From Gorillibacterium massiliense (GTDB lineage: Bacteria > Bacillota > Bacilli > Paenibacillales > NBRC-103111): DNA of 53,448 bases. Below the pieces are notes generated by a model that searched no databases, had not been told where the DNA came from, and saw nothing but the letters and a program-made list of their open reading frames with translations. Below, one piece after another: positions 1 through 6,446 of the stretch. A program made the position numbers and the translations under genes. Within the stretch, counting starts at the first letter, position 1. Every line of letters starts with the position of its first letter. Location: positions 1 to 53,448 of the forward strand of contig NZ_CBQR020000129.1 of assembly GCF_000455485.1 (NCBI RefSeq). The letters are read 5' to 3'.

Positions 1-12
1 ATTTGTTACCTT

Positions 13-1062
13 TTAGACATTTAGCGATGGTCCTTGAGCTTTCTGTAAGTTTCTTCCCTTTTTCCTTTTAATCATCAGTTTCTCTTTGTACTTGTTCATC
101 GCATCATTCTCAGTTCCAAGTGCTGCTTCTAAATCAAAATTAATTTCTGCAAAGGGATTTGCAACAAATGGTCTAGCCACTTGTTTTACTTTCAGAAGTG
201 CCTTCGCCAAATGTGGTTCAGCTATTTTATCCGCGCCCATTTTAGCAGCGATATAGGTTGCATATTCAAGTAACTTCATTACATAAAAAGGTATCCCCAT
301 CGAAATAAAGTACAGTTTATCTGCCATTAACGGATCAGCTAGATTCGCCAATTCAGCAAAAGGAAGCAATTTATCAACTTTTTGAAGAAATACTCTAAAA
401 GTAAGAATCTCCTCAACGGTACCATATGCGAAAGCTTCAAACGCAACTTTATTACAGAATCTTCGATCCAATTGGGGATTGCTAATAAAAACTTTTACTG
501 ATTCCGGCATTCCACAGAGAATAACAGCAATGCCAATTTCTTCGGTAAATGTTTTAACCCAGTTTGATGCTGTCGCTAACACATATTCGGTGTCTGCATC
601 AATTAGATGCTGGAACTCGTCAAAAATTATTACTTTAATCCCAAGTTCCTTGACAAAGTGATGGATACGACTGGTCAACTCAGATTCGGATCCTTTATGG
701 CTGAAGGGATCCCCCATATCTTCTAGCACTTTCGATGCAAGCATTCTCGGTGTTGCTTTTGGAGGAACGACTACCCTTAATACTGGAATATGCGTATATT
801 CTCGATCATCCGTTTCTTTAGTATCACGAGGATATCTAGCCGTGAATTCCCTGGTTACCGTACTCTTCGCTGCACCTGTTGGCCCAAAAATGTATAAACA
901 ATCTGGACTAACGGAGTCCTCCGACAAATCCATGATCGTTTCCATCTCCTCAAGCAGATTTTCATACTTTGGGTGATGGACAATGATCTTTTTGACATGC
1001 TCAACACGTCTTTTCAATTCCTTTGAATCAGGTGCTTTTCCATCTAATCGTTCAAAATCCAA
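13..1062 (-). CDS. tnsC: TnsC/TniB-like AAA+ ATPase transposition regulator
   Basis: 349-aa AAA+ ATPase. In Tn7-like elements this protein links the target selector (TniQ/TnsD) to the TnsAB transposase and controls when transposition fires. The P-loop is at residues 60-68 and Walker B, with the D148-E149 pair, is in a VIIFDEF stretch. It is much shorter than Tn7 TnsC (about 555 aa) and nearer TniB in size. Oddity: the residue before the P-loop lysine is Ala65, where the Walker A consensus has glycine. The start is TTG at 1062, immediately after the tnsB stop, with AAGGAG inside the end of tnsB, so the two are probably translationally coupled. The stop lies 12 bases from the window edge. Confidence 0.9.
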   Translation of the reverse strand: MDFERLDGKAPDSKELKRRVEHVKKIIVHHPKYENLLEEMETIMDLSEDSVSPDCLYIFGPTGAAKSTVTREFTARYPRDTKETDDREYTHIPVLRVVVPPKATPRMLASKVLEDMGDPFSHKGSESELTSRIHHFVKELGIKVIIFDEFQHLIDADTEYVLATASNWVKTFTEEIGIAVILCGMPESVKVFISNPQLDRRFCNKVAFEAFAYGTVEEILTFRVFLQKVDKLLPFAELANLADPLMADKLYFISMGIPFYVMKLLEYATYIAAKMGADKIAEPHLAKALLKVKQVARPFVANPFAEINFDLEAALGTENDAMNKYKEKLMIKRKKGRNLQKAQGPSLNV

Positions 1063-3135
1063 TTAACATATCTCCTTTTGCCCACTCCCCCAACTGTCTG
1101 CAATTTTATCTAGATCAATGTTGCCAACTTGCAAGGCACCAGGTTCGGGTTTTTCAATAATAGTTTCATCCTGATTATTAACTGATTTAGAAGACTTTAT
1201 ACCTCTGCTACTTTCCTCAGGATTTAGAATAGATATATTCATGGCTTCTGCAAGTCCAGGAAGTTGTTCGATAGGTACACCTTTAATTGCACTGGCTACA
1301 GTCTCATTGGCCGCTGCTTCCCTTCTTTTTCTTCTATGAATCCCTTGATATTCTAATTTGCATTCTTTTTGAATCTCTTCAACGTTTAATCTAGCCCTGC
1401 CTTGTAGCGAAGAATCATAGTCATTATAAGCACTACCATCTTTATTTGACAGATATGCTAGCAACTCTGCATGGATCAGGGTATTCTTGTCCATCTTTTT
1501 CCGTTCCAGGCCTCCACTCTTAATAAAGGCTTCAATATAACGTTTATTGAATTCGTCTTTTACATAAATAGCCCTTAAATCAGAGCCATAGCGAATCAAT
1601 ACTTCACGACTTCTACCTTCACGTTCCAATCGCTTTCTTAGTTCATTTAATTCATCGCTAAAAAAGTGATGCCCCATGATTAATATTCCACGAGGACCGA
1701 CGGAGCGTGTATCACTGTTTGAAGAGAAGAGTAATTCTAAATACTGACGATTTGCAGGTAATCGAGGATGGATCTTCATTTCTTTTAAGCCTTTAGCCCA
1801 TAAATGTTCTGGAACCCCTTGGATGTTCTCCCCTCTATTAAAATTGTTGGCGACCATGTCAACAATTGCTATGTGTGCGATATGATACAATCCTTTAATA
1901 TCAACTACCGCTTTCGCTGCTGAGTCATATTGTCCTCTTTCTGTAGGATTTGAAAAAAGGGAACCAACTAATCCTTGAAATGCTTTGTGATTTAGATTTC
2001 CTAGTGCATGTTCAACGGAACCTTTTTGATGACCGGATGCTACTTCGCAATATCTAAGGCCGATACGAAGAGCTGAACACACCTCCTCTACCTCTTTCGC
2101 GTCGTTCACCTTTGCATTATCCAAAAGTATTGATTGAGGGACACCATAAGCCGTCCAATTTTTTTCAACCCGTGGGTACAACTCTTTTAATCCAGTCTTT
2201 GGCAATATGCAATGTAAAATTAATTGTTTCCAATCACCAGCATCAGGCTCCTTTTTAAAAATGATATGAAATCCCATCGGTTCTCCCACTGCCTGATCCA
2301 TTCCGTACATGAGTACCGGACGAAATAATTCGTCAAGTTCAAAATCTACAATTAAACAGTCAATCGGAGTCCAGTCACATTCCATACATTCAAGTGGACG
2401 TGTTGCTCGTGAATTTGAATGCACACCATTATGCTTCAAATCCGCTTGATTTTCCCCCATGTGTTCTTTATCGCGCTCATATGTATCTACTGATTTCTTT
2501 CGTATTCTTCGATATGTCGATTCTGAAATAATCCCCAGCTGCTCGTGAGCTTCTCTGGTCAAATTAATATTTTTTATTTCAGCATCCAACACATCATATT
2601 CGTCTTTAATAGTAACGTATTCCACTTTCCTACCATATTTCAATATAATGCGAGACACTTCAGTCATTACTTCTGTAGAGACTCGTCTATCTTTTGGTCC
2701 CCTCGTTTGAGGAATTAAATCAAATTTGTTCTCACGCTTATACCATAGATCTAACCATCTATAAATTGACGCGGGAGAGATCGAGCCATTTGGCTTTAAT
2801 TCCTCTGGATAGTTTTCAGCATAAATCTTTATCTGTGATGGCTTAATTTCCCTTTCAATAATTGGCTCAATCGCATTATACCGTTTCTCCATTATATCGA
2901 TTTGAACATCATTATAATCTTTTGTACTGTATTCAATTACGACAGTGTCTTGACCTTCATTCAAAATAATTAACCTTTTCTCATTGTAAGCACTCAAGAT
3001 TTCATTAAGAGACAGTAATTCCTTTGCGTCATAAGTTATATTAAGCAATTCAACGTCATCTTCTCTGTGCCGGAGCACTTCATATATGTTCGTTCCAATT
3101 CGAAACTGCGTGCCATACTTGAAATCTATGAGCAT
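1063..3135 (-). CDS. tnsB: TnsB-like DDE transposase
   Basis: 690-aa transposase of the TnsB/Mu family, which binds the transposon ends and joins 3' ends to target DNA. The likely catalytic triad is D254 (in a CDWTPID stretch), D339 (LLDNAK) and E375 (KGSVEHALG). The 36-residue step from D339 to E375 equals that between D321 and E357 of Tn7 TnsB. Helix-turn-helix-like segments precede the catalytic core, and a charged tail, presumably the TnsC-contact region, follows. The ATG overlaps the end of tnsA by 10 bp, with GGGGAG upstream. It forms an operon with tnsA and tnsC. Confidence 0.93.
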   Translation of the reverse strand: MLIDFKYGTQFRIGTNIYEVLRHREDDVELLNITYDAKELLSLNEILSAYNEKRLIILNEGQDTVVIEYSTKDYNDVQIDIMEKRYNAIEPIIEREIKPSQIKIYAENYPEELKPNGSISPASIYRWLDLWYKRENKFDLIPQTRGPKDRRVSTEVMTEVSRIILKYGRKVEYVTIKDEYDVLDAEIKNINLTREAHEQLGIISESTYRRIRKKSVDTYERDKEHMGENQADLKHNGVHSNSRATRPLECMECDWTPIDCLIVDFELDELFRPVLMYGMDQAVGEPMGFHIIFKKEPDAGDWKQLILHCILPKTGLKELYPRVEKNWTAYGVPQSILLDNAKVNDAKEVEEVCSALRIGLRYCEVASGHQKGSVEHALGNLNHKAFQGLVGSLFSNPTERGQYDSAAKAVVDIKGLYHIAHIAIVDMVANNFNRGENIQGVPEHLWAKGLKEMKIHPRLPANRQYLELLFSSNSDTRSVGPRGILIMGHHFFSDELNELRKRLEREGRSREVLIRYGSDLRAIYVKDEFNKRYIEAFIKSGGLERKKMDKNTLIHAELLAYLSNKDGSAYNDYDSSLQGRARLNVEEIQKECKLEYQGIHRRKRREAAANETVASAIKGVPIEQLPGLAEAMNISILNPEESSRGIKSSKSVNNQDETIIEKPEPGALQVGNIDLDKIADSWGSGQKEIC

Positions 3136-3788
3136 GAACTTCTCCCCTCATCAACTGAAAAATGTAAAATGGATTCGTCAGATAGCTTTACATTAACTAG
3201 ATCTGTTGAAATCTCTTGTAGGTAAATCAATTGATAAACAGCCTTATAGAAGCTTTCTTCATCAATTTCTGCACAAGACTCCCTCAATTCAAAAAGATAC
3301 ATTTCTGTTTTTGACTGCAATTGCTTCAAAACATGGTCCATAATATTATCCGTTACTTCTTGACTACCTAGATGACGAAGTAATGAAAGATTGGTTTGTA
3401 AATACCTTGGGTTTATTTCCTCCTCTGTGAATACTTCGTAGTACCACCTATGAGCTTCGCAATACTTTCTACCGACTTCATACTTAATAATATTTGACGG
3501 ATTGTTCTTAAACCGAAGAGCTTTCACCTCAATAATGAAAACACGACCATCTTTTAAGATTATTTTGAAATCCGGAAAATACCTATGTTTCTTACCATTC
3601 AATGTGTAATGAATACAGACAGGTTGATAAAAAATCTCATCAACTTGCAGATCAAAGTCAGCTAATCTAATGTAGTTCCTTTCAAGAAAACTTTCCCAAT
3701 GAATCATATCGCCAGTTTTAAGAAATGGTTCTTTTCCACGGAAGCCTTTTCTTTTAGGCATAATTTTGCGTGCTGGTTTGTACGGCAT
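3126..3788 (-). CDS. tnsA: TnsA-like endonuclease
   Basis: 220-aa TnsA-type nuclease. In Tn7 this subunit cuts the 5' ends so that the element moves by cut-and-paste rather than replicative transposition. The restriction-endonuclease-like core is visible: a glutamate in WESFLERN (E32 or E36), D73 in YFPDF, and E87-x-K89 in IIEVKA. A C-terminal part of about 110 aa follows, which in Tn7 contacts TnsC. It is shorter than Tn7 TnsA (273 aa), mainly at the N-terminus. A GAGGAG ribosome site (3797-3802) precedes the ATG. It heads the tnsABC operon, and a TnsB-site-like motif lies just upstream. Confidence 0.92.
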   Translation of the reverse strand: MPYKPARKIMPKRKGFRGKEPFLKTGDMIHWESFLERNYIRLADFDLQVDEIFYQPVCIHYTLNGKKHRYFPDFKIILKDGRVFIIEVKALRFKNNPSNIIKYEVGRKYCEAHRWYYEVFTEEEINPRYLQTNLSLLRHLGSQEVTDNIMDHVLKQLQSKTEMYLFELRESCAEIDEESFYKAVYQLIYLQEISTDLVNVKLSDESILHFSVDEGRSSCS

Positions 3789-3805
3789 TTGCTTAACTCC
3801 TCAGT

Positions 3806-3827
3806 TAGTTTTTCATAATTTATGATA
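3806..3827 (-). promoter_or_regulatory. TnsB-binding-site-like motif upstream of tnsA
   Basis: Read on the minus strand, this 22-bp stretch agrees at 17 of 22 positions with the outermost right-end repeat (TGTCATAAATAATGAGAA and following). It lies 18-39 nt upstream of the tnsA ATG, directly next to its ribosome site. In Tn7, TnsB sites in the right end overlap the tnsA promoter and allow autorepression. Here tniQ separates the right end from tnsA, so a separate site at tnsA could serve the same purpose. The sequence is AT-rich, so chance similarity is possible. Confidence 0.4.
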
Positions 3828-4174
3828 AAAGTATTAACATTTTTGATGATACACAAACATCAGTCTTCAGTTGGATCTCTTTATAGTTCAAGATATGATT
3901 TGAGTTCCAACTCATAAAATCTACTACTTTGAATTCCCTTCAAATTTATTATCAAAGATAGGTCAGAGTTATTTTACAAATTGGTTAAGCCCCAACAATA
4001 GTACCAGCTCTTTCATAGGTAATAAAAACGAATAACAAAAATAGGTCCACTACATTAAAATCATTAGTTAAGGAACAGGTTTTCGATAAAGGACTGGACA
4101 TAAAAACAAACGGCTCAGGGCTCTATCCCATGCCGTTTCGGATTCCATTTCTATGGTCATTCCTATTTTAGAGC
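3828..4174. other. Gap between tniQ and tnsA
   Basis: AT-rich, with no credible ORF. The tniQ side holds a terminator. The tnsA side could hold a minus-strand promoter (a TTGTGT near 3850 followed by TACTTT near 3830), but this is weak. No array of spaced repeats was seen, so no CRISPR is present here. Confidence 0.5.
4101..4138 (-). terminator. Intrinsic terminator after tniQ
   Basis: On the minus strand an AAACGGC/GCCGTTT stem with an inner GGG/CCC pairing is followed by GTTTTTATG. It lies 37 bp past the tniQ stop and implies that tniQ is transcribed separately from tnsABC. Confidence 0.65.
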
Positions 4175-6067
4175 TTAACTTAATGACAATTCCTTTACCC
4201 TCATTAAGTTACTTATTAATTCCATAACCTCAACTCTTTTAAACAAATAGGTCCTTTCTCCAATTTCCTTCCCACCTGTAACTGGAACAATTCCTTTCTT
4301 TATCAAAAAAGAAGCAGAGATTTTTTCTTTTAACCCTATTTTGAGATCTTTTAATTGTGTGACTGTTATGTAACTTTCATCAAATTGACGCACCTCATGT
4401 GGGAAAAATAATTTACCATAAATTTTATCCTTCTCAGCACATTTCAAGATACCTAGCAATACCCAGAAATCAATAGTGGTCGTTTTAACTTTAAGAATCC
4501 TAGCAACATCTGCTGTTAAAAGTAAGTTCCCTATGACATTCTTAGATTGATGATTTAAAAACTCGCTTACCTCATTCCGATCAAATAAAAGCGACTTTAT
4601 TCCTCTCCTTGTACTTTTACCCCTTGGGGTAATTTCTCTACTCAAAATAAATTTAACTACATCACCATCAGTAAACCCATAAATCTGTGGAATTGCTTTG
4701 TCGAATGTAACTAAATCTGCATCTTCTTTAACCACTATTGAATTTTCTAAATTAATTGATAATTGATCTAACATATCTTTCTCTATCATGTTTTTATGCA
4801 CATCATTTGAGAACGTAATTATTCCCTTATTCAATAAATCAGTGATGCACTTATATCCGACATTAAGATAATCCTGGGCTTCTTGTTTTGTTAAATACAT
4901 CATTCTTTTTTTCTCGAGATATTGATCAGCACTAGTTTTTGTAACGTGTATCCATGTTTCTCCATCATATTCAACTATCATACCATCAACTTCGCAAGCT
5001 TTGATTAAATTAATCAACGTCCTTCTTGAGACGCCAAAATACTTCAAAGCATTTTGACCAGTTAAAATCAATGTTTCAAATTGATTAACGATTTTGGAGA
5101 AATTGGGACTAGCAAAAAAAGAGCTTATATTAATGAGGAGGTAGTTTATAAACTCCTTTGCCAAAAATAAATAACTGTTTCTTCGATCTCTCTTCAATTG
5201 TATATAAAAATTTCCAAAACTACTAAGTATCCTTTCAGCATTATCTTCACCAGATTTCGTTCTTTTTTCATTTAAGAACTGGTGAAAACCCAACGGCCAG
5301 TTTATTAAAATTTCCATAACTTGTTTTTGGATAATCGCAACTTTATGAATTGAGGCTTTCGAACTCGTGAATTGTGATCTAAATTGAATTTCTCCGATAA
5401 ATGAAGCTAATAAGAAAAATATATCGTCGAATTCGATTAATACTGCATCAATAAAGAAGTTATTTAACTCTATTGGTCTTTTCGCAATGAGGCCAACTTT
5501 CTGGTACACCAAGGTGGAGAGCATTATACACTCGCTAGAAGCAATATTTGGTTCTGCTAACTTATGAGCGAAGCCACATTCACACTTTAGAATGTTTGCA
5601 CTTTGCCATGTAATTGATTTACTACAATTTAAACATTTATCGATTAATAAACAACCATGATAGGGGCATGCCGAAACATTCATATGGTGCCAAATTTTTC
5701 GAAAATATTCTTTCTCCCTTAAACAGTAAGGACAAACTTTTGCTTTTAGAATGGAAATTGAAGATATATGTGCTTTTGTATCGAAAAATTGATAATATCC
5801 GTTCGTTGAATCAAGAGTAGTTAGCATCATTTTTTCCATATCTTTTTTATTAATCCAGAGTAGTGTTGTAATGAAGTTCAAGTCGTTTTGTGATAATTCT
5901 CTAACGTCCAAATTGTAATTTGTAGGCCTCCAACTCTTTAAATTCTTAAATTGATCGAATTCAGAATGTATGAAGTTAAGAGGATATACATCTTGTACTG
6001 CTCTAATAAGAAATCCACTTAAACTTTCGTCAGCGTACATCTTTGGGCTATGTAGTAGCTTTTTCAA
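4175..6067 (-). CDS. tniQ: TniQ/TnsD-type target selector
   Basis: 630-aa protein. The N-terminal half is a TniQ domain with a zinc-ligand-rich block: C112-C115, H127/H128, C134, H137, C145-C148, C162-C164. TniQ/TnsD proteins recognise the attachment DNA and recruit TnsC. The C-terminal half shows about five successive helix-turn-helix units of roughly 50 residues, near 333-385, 390-437, 452-505, 514-562 and 566-618. Each opens with a phrase such as LTKQEAQDYLNV or LLTADVARILKV and resembles MerR/excisionase-type winged helices. The start is TTG at 6067 with AAGGAG about 11 nt upstream. It is the gene closest to the right end and probably reads the 3' end of nrdJ. It ends at its own terminator. 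Confidence 0.88.
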   Translation of the reverse strand: MKKLLHSPKMYADESLSGFLIRAVQDVYPLNFIHSEFDQFKNLKSWRPTNYNLDVRELSQNDLNFITTLLWINKKDMEKMMLTTLDSTNGYYQFFDTKAHISSISILKAKVCPYCLREKEYFRKIWHHMNVSACPYHGCLLIDKCLNCSKSITWQSANILKCECGFAHKLAEPNIASSECIMLSTLVYQKVGLIAKRPIELNNFFIDAVLIEFDDIFFLLASFIGEIQFRSQFTSSKASIHKVAIIQKQVMEILINWPLGFHQFLNEKRTKSGEDNAERILSSFGNFYIQLKRDRRNSYLFLAKEFINYLLINISSFFASPNFSKIVNQFETLILTGQNALKYFGVSRRTLINLIKACEVDGMIVEYDGETWIHVTKTSADQYLEKKRMMYLTKQEAQDYLNVGYKCITDLLNKGIITFSNDVHKNMIEKDMLDQLSINLENSIVVKEDADLVTFDKAIPQIYGFTDGDVVKFILSREITPRGKSTRRGIKSLLFDRNEVSEFLNHQSKNVIGNLLLTADVARILKVKTTTIDFWVLLGILKCAEKDKIYGKLFFPHEVRQFDESYITVTQLKDLKIGLKEKISASFLIKKGIVPVTGGKEIGERTYLFKRVEVMELISNLMRVKELSLS

Positions 6068-6168
6068 GAGGTGATGTGCTCCTTCTTTTCATTAATGAAT
6101 TCGATTCCAAAGCCATTTCCAAATATACATGATTTTATACAGTAAAAAACATTTAGTAATGTCCCTCC

Positions 6169-6208
6169 AAAAAAAAACGCCATCCTATAGTAGGCACCAT
6201 AGGACGGC
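6169..6208 (-). terminator. Terminator between nrdJ and tniQ, inside the transposon
   Basis: A 10-bp stem (GCCGTCCTAT paired with ATAGGATGGC, one G-U) with a 10-nt loop is followed on the minus strand by GTTTTTTTTT. It should stop transcripts coming from nrdJ before they reach tniQ. Whether tniQ has its own promoter downstream of it was not resolved. Confidence 0.75.
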
Positions 6209-6328
6209 ATCTTTGTAAAATTGTTCAATACGTTGTACGATGGTTGATTTATTAAAGTCTGAAACAACAGCAAAATACGTTTCAATTTCATCAGCGGTCA
6301 GTCTACGGCACAAATGAATGTATAGCAT
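6185..6328 (-). CDS. Possible 47-aa ORF inside the right end
   Basis: ATG-initiated ORF whose middle (LTADEIETYFAVVSDFNKS) has a protein-like composition. It stops within the terminator hairpin. No ribosome site is visible, and it lies within the transposon end, so it may be noncoding or a remnant. Function not recognised. Confidence 0.2.
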   Translation of the reverse strand: MLYIHLCRRLTADEIETYFAVVSDFNKSTIVQRIEQFYKDAVLWCLL

Positions 6329-6342
6329 TGTATAAATATGCA

Positions 6343-6405
6343 GTTATCATTAATTATGGAGTTTTTTTCTCACTAATTCGAAATTTTTTCTCATTATTTA
6401 TGACA
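6343..6405 (-). repeat. Transposon right end with three tandem TnsB-site-like repeats
   Basis: Read inward from 6405, the sequence starts TGTCATAAATAATGAG. The cores AATAATGAGAAAAAA, AATTAGTGAGAAAAAA and AATTAATGATAA repeat at steps of 21 and 23 bp, with the TGAG/TGAT cores at 6393-6390, 6372-6369 and 6349-6346. Closely packed sites of about 22 bp are typical of Tn7 right ends, which carry four. Confidence 0.8.
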
Positions 6406-6446
6406 CCGCACACATCACATTCTATTTGCTAATAAACCGTACTAAC

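Larger units (their letters stand above)
1..6405 (-). mobile_element. Tn7-like transposon, right-hand part (tniQ-tnsA-tnsB-tnsC)
   Basis: Four minus-strand genes encode a TniQ target selector, a TnsA-like endonuclease, a TnsB-like DDE transposase and a TnsC/TniB-like ATPase. The block is clearly AT-richer than everything after position 6447. A repeat array at 6343-6405 reads inward from TGTCATAAAT, the TGT start expected of Tn7-like ends. The end lies 41 bp beyond the nrdJ stop codon, and the tns genes are transcribed away from it, as in Tn7 beside glmS. The 5 bp outside the end (ccgca, 6406-6410) would be one copy of the target duplication, but the other copy is outside the window. The left end and cargo are not visible. 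The boundary could instead be another TGT at 6419. Confidence 0.88.

Noticed and set aside
6064-6291. 75-aa minus-strand ORF upstream of tniQ
   Set aside because: It lacks a ribosome site, runs through the terminator hairpin, and has a composition typical of translated AT-rich noncoding DNA.
1-6405. CRISPR-associated transposon (CAST)
   Set aside because: The visible part has no Cas gene and no spaced repeat array, and it has a long TnsD-like TniQ rather than the short form used with Cascade or Cas12k. Cargo outside the window was not seen, so this applies only to the visible part.
6406-6419. Alternative transposon terminus at the TGTGATGTGT sequence
   Set aside because: It also begins TGT on the minus strand, but the repeat phase is anchored at 6405. 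Not fully excluded.
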